A stretch of DNA of 64,000 bases from Sphingomonas abaci (GTDB lineage Bacteria; Pseudomonadota; Alphaproteobacteria; Sphingomonadales; Sphingomonadaceae): the NCBI RefSeq assembly GCF_014199625.1, contig NZ_JACHNY010000009.1, positions 62,001 to 126,000 on the forward strand. The letters run 5' to 3'. The notes under the pieces are model-generated. The model was not told the origin of the DNA and ran no database searches. It worked only from the letters and a program-made list of their open reading frames with translations. Made by a program: the position numbers and the translations under genes. Shown piece by piece: positions 46,835 to 57,058 of this stretch (position 1 is its first letter; each line of letters starts with the position of its first letter).

Positions 46835-48606
46835 GCCCGTGCCTCCCCAGCCGCGCTGGTCGGACCCGATCCGGCAAGGGGCGACAGGCTGGTGACGACC
46901 CCGCCGGGAACACCGCCGCCGCCGCCGGCCTGTGGCCGGGCATTGACCGCCTCGATCGCGCCGTCGCGAAGCAGCAGCATCCGGTCGGCGACCTGCAGCA
47001 GGCTGTTGCGATGGGTCGAGACGATGATCGTCGTCCCCTGTGCGCGCAGGGCCGCCAGCGTCTTCATCAGCATCGCCTCGCCATTCACATCGAGATGGGC
47101 ATTGGGTTCGTCGAGCAGCAGCAGCGACGGCCGGCCGAACAGCGCGCGCGCCAGCGACACGAGCTGGCGCTGCCCGGCGGACAGGCCGCCCGCCTCGCGG
47201 ATCGTCAGCATCGTGTCATAGCCTTGCGGGAAACGCTGGATCGTCTCGTGCGCGCCGGCGCGTTGCGCGGCATCGACCACCATCGCGTCCAGCTCCGCCC
47301 CCCCGCCCAGGTATACGGCGGCGAAGCGCGAAATGTTGGTCTTCACCGTCGCCGGGAACAGCGACGGGCTCTGCGGCATATAGCCGACCGCACGGCCCAG
47401 CGCCTCGCGGTCCCAGTCGGTCAGGCTGGCGCCATCGATCCGCACCTCGCCGCTGTCGGGGGCGAGCGCGCCGGCCATGACCCGCAGCAGCGTCGACTTG
47501 CCGGCGCCGCTGGGGCCGACCAGCGCGACGATCTCGCCCGGCTTGGCGGTGAAGTCGATGTCGTGCAACAGCATCCGGTCGCTGCCGGGCGCCTGGACGC
47601 TGACGCCGCTCAGGCTGAGATGCCCCTTGGGCGTCGGCAGCGCGGTGCGCGGCGCGGTGTCGTCGGGCCGGCGCAGGAACTCGGACAGGCCGGCATAGGC
47701 GCCGCGCGCGGCCAGCACGTTCTTCCACGATCCCAGGATCTGCTCGACCGGAGCCAGGGCGCGCCCGACCAGCAACGAGGCGGCGAAGATCGATCCCATC
47801 GAGATGCTCTGCCGCACCGCCAGCCATGCGCCGAGCCCCAGCGCCAGCGACTGGAAGAGCTGGCGCAGGAACTTGGTCACCGCCAGATAGCCGCCCGAGG
47901 TGGCGGCGAGCCGGGCCTGGCGATCCACCAGGTCGGCGCGGTCCCGCAGCTGCACCTGCACCACCGCCTGGCGCATGCCCAGCGCGCGGGCGACCTCGGC
48001 GGTCTGGATGGCATAATCCTGGATGCGGGACTGGATGCCGGCGCGCGCCTGCGCCTCGGCCGCGCCGCGCTTGGTCGCCTGTTCGCTGGTGATCGCGATG
48101 CCGGCGAGCAGCAGCGAGGCGAACAGCGCGAACCCGCCCAGCGCCGGATGCAGCAGGAAGCAGACGAAGATATAGACGGGCGCCCAGGGGGCGTCGAACA
48201 AGGCCAGGATCGCCGGACCGGTCATCACCCCGCGCAGCGTGTCGAGGTTGCGGATCGCGGCGGCGCGTTCGCCCGGGCTGGCGGTGGTCGCGCCCAGGAT
48301 GCGGTGCAGGATCGGCTCGGCCGCGCGCTTCTCCAGCCGGATGCTGGCGCGCAGCAGCAGGCGCATGCGCGCCAGGTCGAGCAGCGACAGCACCAGCAGC
48401 GCCACGGTCAGGATGACGATCAGCGCATAGAGCGTCATCGTGCCCCGCGTCGGCACCACCCGGTCATAGACCTGGAGCATGAAGATCGTCGGAGCGAGAT
48501 AGAGCAGGTTGAGCAGGCCGCTGAAGATCGCGGCATAGACCAGGTGCTGGCGCGCCGCGCCCAGGGCGGTGTCGACCGGATGGCTACGGCCGAAGGGGTG
48601 ATTCAT
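46831..48606 (-). CDS. Type I secretion ABC transporter (permease/ATPase)
   Basis: A 591-residue half-transporter with six transmembrane segments (first ~320 residues) and one ATPase domain: Walker A GPSGAGKST, ABC signature SAGQRQLVSLARA, Walker B LLLLDEPNAHLD. It lacks the N-terminal peptidase (C39) domain found in exporters that cut leader peptides, consistent with RTX-type substrates that carry a C-terminal, uncleaved secretion signal. It lies between a PEPxxWA-CTERM gene and hlyD. Confidence 0.93.
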   Translation of the reverse strand: MNHPFGRSHPVDTALGAARQHLVYAAIFSGLLNLLYLAPTIFMLQVYDRVVPTRGTMTLYALIVILTVALLVLSLLDLARMRLLLRASIRLEKRAAEPILHRILGATTASPGERAAAIRNLDTLRGVMTGPAILALFDAPWAPVYIFVCFLLHPALGGFALFASLLLAGIAITSEQATKRGAAEAQARAGIQSRIQDYAIQTAEVARALGMRQAVVQVQLRDRADLVDRQARLAATSGGYLAVTKFLRQLFQSLALGLGAWLAVRQSISMGSIFAASLLVGRALAPVEQILGSWKNVLAARGAYAGLSEFLRRPDDTAPRTALPTPKGHLSLSGVSVQAPGSDRMLLHDIDFTAKPGEIVALVGPSGAGKSTLLRVMAGALAPDSGEVRIDGASLTDWDREALGRAVGYMPQSPSLFPATVKTNISRFAAVYLGGGAELDAMVVDAAQRAGAHETIQRFPQGYDTMLTIREAGGLSAGQRQLVSLARALFGRPSLLLLDEPNAHLDVNGEAMLMKTLAALRAQGTTIIVSTHRNSLLQVADRMLLLRDGAIEAVNARPQAGGGGGVPGGVVTSLSPLAGSGPTSAAGEARA

Positions 48607-48684
48607 GGTGCGTGTCTGATCCAAAAGCGGGCCGCCAGGGGGGACCGGAGGCGACGCGCGCCGCCCCCGGCCGAAATCCGCCGA

Positions 48685-49227
48685 TCAGGCGTAGCGGACG
48701 GTGACCTGCGTCCGGCGACGGCGCAACGCACCGCCGACCAGTGCCATGCCCAGGATCGCCAGCGCCCAGGTCGAGGGTTCGGGGATGGCGGATGCGACCT
48801 GCGCAACGGTCAGGGTGTAGGAGCCGGTGCCGTTATTGCCGGTGAAGGCGAAGGCCCCGGTCTTCCAGGTCGGCGTCCAGGCCGGGCCGGTATAGGTGCC
48901 GGTGTAGAGCTGCGCGCCATTGGCCAGGATCGCGAGCGGATCCTGGACCGACACGTCATTGTCCCAGATCGTCAGGCCGCCGCCATTGCCCGCCGAGAAG
49001 AAGTCCAGATAGGCGATATCGCCGACCGAGCCTGGGAAGGTGCCGGCGACATCGGCGATGCTGAAGCCCTGATTGGAGGCCGAGACCAATTCCGCCGTGT
49101 CGGACAGGATCCAGCTGGCGCTATAATCGCCGGTGACCGTGAAGCGGAAATCGGCGGCCGAGGCGGCGGCAGGGCAGGCGACCGCAGCGAAAGCGGCGGC
49201 GGCGGCGAGCGTCAGATTGTACTTCAT
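48685..49227 (-). CDS. PEPxxWA-CTERM sorting domain protein
   Basis: A 180-residue secreted protein with signal peptide (MKYNLTLAAAAAFAAVACPAAASA), a beta-rich body (ADFRFTVTGDYSASWILSDTAE) and the C-terminal sorting signal AIPEPSTWALAILGMALVGGALRRRR, which directs exosortase-dependent handling. A strong GGAGGAG precedes ATG 49227. It is embedded between tolC and the ABC exporter. No exosortase gene is in this window. Body function unknown. Confidence 0.9.
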   Translation of the reverse strand: MKYNLTLAAAAAFAAVACPAAASAADFRFTVTGDYSASWILSDTAELVSASNQGFSIADVAGTFPGSVGDIAYLDFFSAGNGGGLTIWDNDVSVQDPLAILANGAQLYTGTYTGPAWTPTWKTGAFAFTGNNGTGSYTLTVAQVASAIPEPSTWALAILGMALVGGALRRRRTQVTVRYA

Positions 49228-49254
49228 GGCTTTCTCCTCCTGTTGATTCAAAGA

Positions 49255-50781
49255 CTAGCGATCAGACCGGCCCTCGACCGGAAAGGGCAGGGCGCGCGCC
49301 AGCGTGGCGCCCTCGCCAGCCGCGGCGGGCAAGGCGGGGGCGAAGCGGACGTCGGTGCCGGCGGCGGGCACCGGCGCGGGTCGCGAATGGCCGCTCGACA
49401 CTTGGAGCCGGTCGAAGGCGCGGACGATCGGCACGAACGGCCCGACCTGCGCGGCCTTTTGCCGACGCAGGTTCTCGGCGGCGTCGTAGCGGGGCGCGGC
49501 GGGGGTCAGCGCGGCGGCATCGAGCCGGCCGAGTTGCGCCAGCAGCAGCGCCTGCCCGGTGTAGAGGCCGAAGCGCGCATTGGCGAGCAGCACCTGCGCG
49601 TTGAGCAGCCGCTGTTCGGAATCGATGAGCTCGAAATTGGAACGGAACCCCTCGGCGAAGCCGCGCCGCACGCCGTCGAGCGCGACGCGGGCGGCAGCCA
49701 CCGCCGCCTCGCCGCTGGCGATCTGGCGCTGCGCGGTCACCGTCTGGTTCCAGGCGTTGAGCAGCCCGGCGGCGACCGAGCGCCGCGTGTCCTCGACCTG
49801 GTACGCCGCCGATTGCTGGGTCGCGATCGCGGCGCGGACGCGCGATCCGATCACGCCCTGGCCCAGGATCGGCATCGTCACCGTGATCCCGCCCGACAGG
49901 GTGCGGCCCAGGTCGCGGGTCTGGAAGCCCAGCGGATTGACATAGCCATAGCTGCCCTGCGCGCTGATCGTCGGATTGCGTTCGGCCCGTTCGGCGGCGA
50001 TGCGGTGGCGGCTGGCCTGTTCGGTCAGCACCGCCTGCCACAGCAGCGGGCTGTCCTGCGCGGCGGCGTGATAGGCGGCATCAATCGACGTGGGTAGGCC
50101 GGGCAACGGCGGCGGCGCGGCAAGTGTGCCGGGATTGCGCCCGACCAACGCCGCGAAGCGCGACCGGCTCTGCTCCAGGCTGGCCTGAGTCTGGGCCAGC
50201 GCGGCGCGGATGATCAGCAGCTGCGCCTCGGCCTGGGCGATGTCGGTCTTGGTCAGGTCGCCTTCGGCCTCGCGCGCCCGGGCCTGCGCCACCTGGCGCT
50301 CATAGGAGGCGACGGAGCGCGCCTGGATTTCGGCGAGCGCGTCGTCGCGCCGCACCGCCATATAGGCATCGACCACTTGGTAGAGGATCTCGTTCTCCGC
50401 CTGGCGGAGCCGTTCGCGGCCGGCGAGCACATCGGCCTCGGCGGCGGAAAGCTGCGCGGCGGTGCGCCCGCCGCTGCTCAGCAACTGCCCGACCGACAGC
50501 GACGTGCCCATCGATCGCTGCTCGAACCGTGCGAATCCGGTATCGATCGCGCTGCGCTGGAGCCGGTCATTATAGCCGATCGTCGCGGTCAGGCCGGCGC
50601 TCAGCCGATAGGGGGCACCGGCTTGGATCACGCTTTCGTCCAGCGCGCGAAGCTCGGCACGCTGCGCCTGGAGCTGGGGGTTGTTGCGATAGGCGTCGGC
50701 GATCGCATCGACCAGCGTCTCGGCACGAACCGGCGCGGTCGCACAGAGCAGGATCGACACGGCGCCAACGAAACGAAGCAA
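49255..50781 (-). CDS. TolC-family outer-membrane protein
   Basis: A 508-residue TolC homologue: signal peptide (FVGAVSILLCATAPVRA), two repeats of the helical barrel fold, and a disordered C-terminal tail. The ALDESVIQAGAPYRLSAGLTATIGYN and VGQLLSSGGRTAAQLSAAEADVLAGRERLRQAE segments fit the TolC/OEP family. The start is probably TTG 50781 (GGAG 8 nt upstream). It provides the exit channel for the secretion operon and lies between the protease genes and the exporter genes. Confidence 0.9.
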   Translation of the reverse strand: MLRFVGAVSILLCATAPVRAETLVDAIADAYRNNPQLQAQRAELRALDESVIQAGAPYRLSAGLTATIGYNDRLQRSAIDTGFARFEQRSMGTSLSVGQLLSSGGRTAAQLSAAEADVLAGRERLRQAENEILYQVVDAYMAVRRDDALAEIQARSVASYERQVAQARAREAEGDLTKTDIAQAEAQLLIIRAALAQTQASLEQSRSRFAALVGRNPGTLAAPPPLPGLPTSIDAAYHAAAQDSPLLWQAVLTEQASRHRIAAERAERNPTISAQGSYGYVNPLGFQTRDLGRTLSGGITVTMPILGQGVIGSRVRAAIATQQSAAYQVEDTRRSVAAGLLNAWNQTVTAQRQIASGEAAVAAARVALDGVRRGFAEGFRSNFELIDSEQRLLNAQVLLANARFGLYTGQALLLAQLGRLDAAALTPAAPRYDAAENLRRQKAAQVGPFVPIVRAFDRLQVSSGHSRPAPVPAAGTDVRFAPALPAAAGEGATLARALPFPVEGRSDR

Positions 50782-50999
50782 GGATCATTCTCCAGATCAA
50801 GGGAAGGACGCGCGCCCCGGCGCTGTCCGTCGTCGACTATTCGCGATATATTCAGATGCTATTGGCGGACCCCCGTATCATCAACCAGGTTTTTATCCTG
50901 GATTATCCTTTTAAGTTCTCGAAACGGGACATATGTCGCGCGGACGTACTCGGGCCCCGAGGTCCGGGCGGTCGATCCTGCCACCCGGACCCGTATTGC
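50782..50999 (-). promoter_or_regulatory. Gap between protease 1 and tolC
   Basis: A 218-nt, AT-richer region likely to carry the tolC promoter. The hairpin CCAGG-TTTTTAT-CCTGG at 50885-50901 may affect transcript termination or stability. No gene seen. Confidence 0.4.
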
Positions 51000-53618
51000 T
51001 CAGGCGAAGAGCTGGACGCCGCCGCTCATCGAGCCGGCCATGCTGTCGTAGAGGTAGAAGCCGCTATCGAACGCATGGGTGACGCCCGTCGCATCATGCG
51101 CGCTCGATGGGGCGGCATTGTCGTTCGCCGTGCCGCTCGACGCCGCCACGATCTGGTCGACCAGCCCGGCGGCGGTGGCGGCAGGGGTGGCGGCCGATTC
51201 CAGCACCACCTTGCCGGCGGTCGCGGCCGCCTCGGCGACATAGGCATACCAGTAATAGCCGTCCTTCTGGCCCAGCGACTGGAGCGTCGCCCCTGCCTCG
51301 TCGGTCAGCAGCACCGTGCTGCCGCTGGCGGTGCCGTCGAGCAGCAGCGTGGCGTTGGCGCCGACCGTCAGCGTGCCGTCGCTGCCGACGCCCTTCAATG
51401 CCTTCGACGTCTCGATGATGTCGCCCAGCGACCAGTCGAGGATGGTGTCCTTGCCGCTGCGCGCGTCGAACACGAACCGGTCACGGCCGGCGCCGCCGAA
51501 CAGCGTGTCGTTGCCCATGCCCCCGTTCAGCACGTCGTTGCCGCGCATGCCGTACAGCGCATTGTCGTAGCGGTTGCCGATCAGCACGTCGTTGCCGTCG
51601 CCGGTCACCGCATTCTCGATCACGCTGGTGCGACCGATGGTGAAGGCCGTCTGGCCGCCGAAGCTGGTCGACTGGCCGGCGACCAGCGACAGGGCCACGT
51701 CCTTCGACACCGCCGCCGCATTGATCCAGTCGGTGCCGCCATCGGTGTCGCTCAGCACCCGCCGGCCCGCCTCGCCATCGATCGCGGCCATGGTGAAGAA
51801 CTCGTTCGTGTAGCTGTACACGTCGTCGGTCGTCGGGGCCGCCCCGTACAGGTCCATCTTCAGGCTGTGGACGGTCAGGTCGGCGGTGGCGATCGCCGGC
51901 CTGCCGTCGCGATCGGTCGCCGTGGCATAGGTGGCGAACTCCAGGGTCCACGTCCCCTTGCTGAGCACGCCCTGGAAGTTGGCCAGCCCGAAGGTGAATT
52001 CCTGCGCGCCGCCGACACTGGTCCAGTTGCCGGGCACGGACGTGAACATTTCCGTACCGTCGGGCGCGATCAGCCCCAGTTGCGTGATCGCCATGGCGGA
52101 GGTGTAGACCAGCGGGGCGCGGCCGTGATCAGCGTCCTCGACCTTCAGCGTGCAGGTGAACCGCAGCGTCAGGTCGACATTCTCGACCTTGATCGCATCA
52201 CCGACCTCGAAGCTGAAGCGCACCGGCTCCCTAGCGAACCCCATCTGCGCGCTATGGTCGACCGATGATCCGTCGGTCGCGCGCGCGGTCGGATCCCCCG
52301 CCACGGTCTTCCCGACCTCGGTCGTGATTGCCGCATGAACCTCGTTGGCGGAGGTCTTGGCCGGCCCGAACAGCGACCAGACCTCGGCCATCCGGACCGC
52401 CGCATAGGCGTCGACCGCGCCATAGCCATAGTCATTGCTGTAATGCAGGCCACCACCGTTCACATGCCCGGCCAGGCCGCCGATTGTGAAATGGCGCTCG
52501 TTCAGCGCCACATCATATTCGCGGCCATTATAGGTGCCGACATAGGAGACCGGCCCGGTCTCGAACGCGATCGGCATCTTCGCGGATTGCGCCAGGATCG
52601 TGCGCACGTCGCGCCAACCCAGGCCGTCATTGGCGCTCAGCATCAACGTCGCCACGCCCACCACCAGCGGCCCCGAGCCCGACGTGCCGCCGAACGCGTT
52701 GGTATAGTCCGACATCGCCAGGTTCGGGTCATCGTCGTTCAGGTCGTCCCACCAATTATATCCGGCCCCGCCGAGCAGGTCGGTCGTGACGAGCCCGGTG
52801 CCGCCGAGAAACGGCCGGTCGCTGGACGGTGCCGAGATCATCAGGTTCGGCCCGCAATTGCTCCAGCTCGAGGCGACGCCGTCGATCTGGCGATAAGCGG
52901 CCACATTGATCAGGTAGCGTGAGGTGATGCTCGAATCGCGCTGGCCGTCCCAGGCGTAATTGCCCGCCGGCTTGACGGTGATCGTGCCCAGCCCGTCGCG
53001 ACCCTGTTCGGCCAGATAGGCATAGCCTTCGTTATAGCCCCGGGCCCAGCCGCCCTGCGATCGCGAGTTCCAGGTCGCGATCGCATAATTGTCGGGGCGC
53101 GCATATTCGCAATTGAGCACGTCATACTGGCTGGCGCAGGCCTTCAGCACCGCGACGAAGTTCCAGCCATCGACATTGGTCGGAGCGCTCCAGTCGAAGA
53201 CGTTGATCGGCGTGAACTTGGCGCCATAAGCCACGCCCACCCCGCCGCGGCCGTTGCGGGCCGCCGAGACCAGCCCCAGCGCGGCGGTTCCGTGATCGGC
53301 CCAGAAATTCGCGCCCGAGTACACCCGGCCATCCAGCACCAGGCTGTTCGCCGCGTCGTAATTGGCGGACAGGTCCCAATGCTCGACCTGGGCGCCGGTA
53401 TCGAGCGGGGCGACCCGGATGCCCTGCCCGGTGAAGTCCGCCCAGATCTTCACCATGTCGCCGAGATAGCCAAGCTGCCATTGCAGCCCCAGTTCGGGAT
53501 CGTCCTTGCCGGTATCGTAGATCGGCATGCTGATCGTGACGGCTTTGCCGGTAGTCCGGTCGTAGGAGACGTTCCTGGGTGGATCGGAACGCGACGTCGA
53601 TAGGCTCTGCATGGTCAT
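51000..53618 (-). CDS. Secreted subtilisin/kexin-like protease with RTX repeats (protease 1)
   Basis: An 872-residue protein with no signal peptide. The S8 triad is D73 (APLDTGAQ), H109 (ADHGTAAL) and S313 (GGTSGSGP), with N220 at the oxyanion position. A P/Homo B-like domain (about 455-600, ending LTVHSLKMDLYG) follows, then a helical part, five RTX nonapeptides (about 690-740; for example MRGNDVLNG, GMGNDTLFG), and an end SGFYLYDSMAGSMSGGVQLFA that is typical of type I secretion signals. It probably leaves through the adjacent exporter in unfolded form and folds in Ca2+. Confidence 0.9.
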   Translation of the reverse strand: MTMQSLSTSRSDPPRNVSYDRTTGKAVTISMPIYDTGKDDPELGLQWQLGYLGDMVKIWADFTGQGIRVAPLDTGAQVEHWDLSANYDAANSLVLDGRVYSGANFWADHGTAALGLVSAARNGRGGVGVAYGAKFTPINVFDWSAPTNVDGWNFVAVLKACASQYDVLNCEYARPDNYAIATWNSRSQGGWARGYNEGYAYLAEQGRDGLGTITVKPAGNYAWDGQRDSSITSRYLINVAAYRQIDGVASSWSNCGPNLMISAPSSDRPFLGGTGLVTTDLLGGAGYNWWDDLNDDDPNLAMSDYTNAFGGTSGSGPLVVGVATLMLSANDGLGWRDVRTILAQSAKMPIAFETGPVSYVGTYNGREYDVALNERHFTIGGLAGHVNGGGLHYSNDYGYGAVDAYAAVRMAEVWSLFGPAKTSANEVHAAITTEVGKTVAGDPTARATDGSSVDHSAQMGFAREPVRFSFEVGDAIKVENVDLTLRFTCTLKVEDADHGRAPLVYTSAMAITQLGLIAPDGTEMFTSVPGNWTSVGGAQEFTFGLANFQGVLSKGTWTLEFATYATATDRDGRPAIATADLTVHSLKMDLYGAAPTTDDVYSYTNEFFTMAAIDGEAGRRVLSDTDGGTDWINAAAVSKDVALSLVAGQSTSFGGQTAFTIGRTSVIENAVTGDGNDVLIGNRYDNALYGMRGNDVLNGGMGNDTLFGGAGRDRFVFDARSGKDTILDWSLGDIIETSKALKGVGSDGTLTVGANATLLLDGTASGSTVLLTDEAGATLQSLGQKDGYYWYAYVAEAAATAGKVVLESAATPAATAAGLVDQIVAASSGTANDNAAPSSAHDATGVTHAFDSGFYLYDSMAGSMSGGVQLFA

Positions 53619-53696
53619 GATGGCCCTCCCATTGCTGTCGTGATCATCGTCGCGGCCCGCGCCCCTCGACGACGGACCGCCCCCCTCTCCCGCCGA

Positions 53697-56275
53697 TCAG
53701 GCGAAGAGCTGGACGCCGCCGCTCATCGAGCCGGCCATGCTGTCGTAGAGGTAGAAGCCGGTATCGAGCGCATGGATGGACACCGACGCGTCGTGCGCGC
53801 CTAAGACGGCGGCATCGTCGTTCACCGCGCCGCTGCCGCTCGACGCAGCGACGATCTGGTCGACCGTGCCGGCGGCGGTGGCGGCGGGGTGGCTGGCGAA
53901 TTCCTGCACCACCTTGCCCGCGTTCGCGGCCGCGTCGGCGACATAGGCATACCAGTAATAGCCGTCCTTCTGGCCCAGCGACTGGAGCGTCGCCCCCGAC
54001 TTGTCGGTCAGCAGCACCGTGTTGCCGTTCGCCGTGCCGTCGAGCAGCAGCGTGGCGTTGGCGCCGACCGTCAGGATGCCGTCCGAACCCACGCCCTTCA
54101 ACGCCTTGGACGTCTCGATGATGTCGCCTCGCGACCAGTCGAGGATGGTGTCCTTGCCGCTGCGCGGGTCGAAGATGAAGCGGTCGCTGCCGCTGCCGCC
54201 GAACAGCGTGTCGTTGCCCATGCCGCCGTTCAGCACGTCGTTGCCGCGCATGCCGTACAAGGCATTATTGTAGCGGTTGCCGATCAGCACGTCGTTGCCG
54301 TCGCCGGTCACCGCATTCTCGATCACCGTGTCGCGGTCGATGGTGAAGGCCGCCTTGCCGCCGAAGCTCGTGGTCTGGCCGCCGACCAGCGACAGGGTCA
54401 CGTCCTTCGACACCGCCGCCGCGTTGATCCAGTCGGTGCCCCCATTGGTGTCGGTCAGCGTCCGGCGATCATCCTCGCCTGGGATCGCCGCCATTTTGAA
54501 GAACTCATCCGTGTAGGTGTAGACATTGTCGCTGGTCGGCGCCGAGCCGTACATGTCCATCTTCAGGCTGTGGATCGTCAGTTTATTCAGCGTCTCTGAA
54601 AAACCAAAGAACAATTCGTTGTACACCGAGAATTGCAGCGTCCAGGTTCCCTTACTGTCGACGCCGTGGAAGTTAGAGAAGCCGAACTGGAAATGGTTGT
54701 CCTTTGAAGATGCCTGGTACCCGCCTTCACCCAGCGATGTGAAGGATTCGGTGCCGTCGGGTGCGATCAGCTTGAACTGGACACCGGCAAGATCAACAAA
54801 GTAATCCTTGCCGGCAGCCTGCATGACGTCGGTGAAATCGATCGCCAGATCGACATGCTCGAGATTGATGGAGTCGCCCACTTCGAACTGGAAGCTGAGC
54901 GGCGCGTTGATGAAGTCGTGCTGGCGATCATACCAGTCGATGTCGACCGGCGCGTTCGTTCCGGCCATGGTCAGGCCCACCGTGGCGGCGACGGACGCAT
55001 GAACCTCGTTGTCCGACACCTTGGCCGGTCCGAACAGCGACCAGACTTCGGCCATGCGCACCGCGCTATAGGCATCAACCGCGCCATAGCCATAATCGGT
55101 GCTGTAGTGCATGGCGCCGCCATTCCAGGTGGCGGCATGGCCGGCCAGTCCGAACTGGCGTTCGTTCATCGAGGACGGCGGATCCGTCTCGCCATTAGTG
55201 GAGTCGATGAGGAACACCGGCCCGGTGTCATAGGCGATCGGCATCTTCGCCGAAGCGGCGAGGATGTTGCGCACGTCCCGCCAGCCAAGCCCGTCATTGG
55301 CGTCGAGCATCAGCGCGGTGACACCCGCCACGATCGGCGTCGCCCCCGATGTGCCGCCGAAGCTGCCGGTATAGTCCGCCGGCATGCTGGCATTGCCGCT
55401 GAAATATAGCCGCGCCAGCCGAGCAGGTCGGTCGTCACCAGACCGGTGCCGCCATACACATATTTGTCGCTGGAGGGTGCCGAGACCAGCAGATAGGAGC
55501 CGTTGTTGCTGTAGGACGAGGCCACGCCATCGATCTGGCGATAGGCGGCCACGGTTATCACATGGCGGTCGTTATTGAGCCCGTCCCCGGTCCCGTCGCG
55601 GCCGTCATTGCCCGCCGCCTTGACGAAGATCGTGCCCAGACCGTCTCGGCCGTTATCCGCGATAACCCGGACCGCTTGCGACTGCCCCCAGAAATAGCCC
55701 CCCACCGTGTCGCGCGAGAAAATCGCGCCGCCGAAAGCCTGGTCGAAGCCCCAGCTATTGCTGATGACGTCAAAGCGCCCGCCCAGGGAAATAGACCATG
55801 GCAGAAAGGAGGCATCGGATTTTTCGTCGAACACGTTCACGCCGGTCAGACTGGCGCCATAGGCGACGCCGACGCCGCCGCGGCCGTTGCGCGCCGCCGC
55901 GATCAGGCCGGCGCAGGCCGTGCCGTGCGCGCCATCCTCCGGATCGTTGGAGGTGAACACCGGCTCGCCGCTCAGCACATTGCCGTCATCGTCGACCAGT
56001 TGCTTGGACGTGTCCATGTTGGCGGCCAGGTCCCAATGGGCAGCTTGCACGCCGGTATCGTAGACCGCGACGCTGACCCCCCTGCCGGTATAGTCCTGCC
56101 ATATCTTGGAGATGTCGCCGAGATAGCGCAGATGCCATTGCACCGCGACCTCGGCGCCGCCATAGCCCGTCGCGTAGAGGTTCATGCCGAGACCGACGGC
56201 CTTGCCGGTCTTCGCGTCATAGGACACGCCGGTCGGCGGATCGATATCGCTGGTGGCGTTGGTCTGCGTGGTCAT
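53697..56275 (-). pseudogene. Secreted subtilisin/kexin-like RTX protease (protease 2), frameshifted
   Basis: A close paralogue of protease 1. The first frame (56275 to about 55420) holds D73 (AVYDTGV), H117 (AHGTACAG) and AAGNDGRDG; the second frame (about 55405 to 53697) holds GGTSGATP with the nucleophile Ser, the P-like domain, RTX repeats and the same C-terminal end. The reading frame changes by one nucleotide near 55404-55425. The whole gene is 2579 nt, one short of a codon multiple. ATG 56275 follows GAGG; it is probably inactive unless the shift is an error. Confidence 0.85.
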
Positions 56276-57058
56276 CGAAGCGCTACCTCTTTTGAATGAA
56301 GTCCCGGAGTTCACCTGTGGCATGCGGAGCCTTGTTCCGATCCGGGTCACGACTCCCTGATCGGGGCGACGGCATCGCCCCGGAAAGCACGTCCTGGCTC
56401 AGTATTCGTCCCGATCGACCGCGCTTTCTCCCGCGCCATCTCTCGGGACGCAGCATCGTCCCGTCCTGCTTATCCCGAATCATTCAATGATGGAGGTCAC
56501 GCCAGCATCAATGACTCGACGACGACTATCCCTCTACATGAACGAACGGTTTGGGTTTTCTGCTGCTGTTGGACGGGAATAAGTCAGTTTCGCTAATCCA
56601 TGTCAAGCAGGAGGCGGAAGGGCTGCCCTCGACTGCCGCACAGGTCCATGATCGATGACGTCGGATGCATCAGATGATTTCGTGCAGCAAAAGCAGTAAC
56701 TTGCGAATTACTTTCGCGGATCCGGTGGCTCTCGTCCGCACCTGGGCGAGAAGTGACAATATTTTCAAAAGGATGACATGATAACGGCCAGACTTCGGCC
56801 CGAGAGGTTCAATCGCCCTCGTCCTATCACACTGATCCATAATGAAGATTTTTCACCCGCTCAGCCGACGATCCTGCACCGCAAAAGCGTTGATTTAATT
56901 TAACGACTTATCCACTTGAATCCGCCCCAAAACGGGACGCGATCCCACCTTGCATGGGCGGTCAAGATCGTATCAACGGTCACGGTTTTGCCTCCCGCAG
57001 ATGCTGGCGGGAACCGCCAAACTGCGGCAGAGGAGCGCGACCCATCGAAGGAGCGATC
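56276..57058. promoter_or_regulatory. Long intergenic region upstream of protease 2 and the SDR gene
   Basis: A 783-nt region, AT-richer (especially 56490-56900), contains the divergent promoters for the protease/secretion unit (minus) and the SDR operon (plus). A DnaA-box-like TTATCCACT (one mismatch) lies at 56908-56916. No convincing gene is visible. Confidence 0.4.

Noticed and set aside
56283-56483. Possible 66-residue minus-strand gene upstream of protease 2
   Set aside because: Basic, low-information sequence, no ribosome site, and it lies in the leader region; no support.
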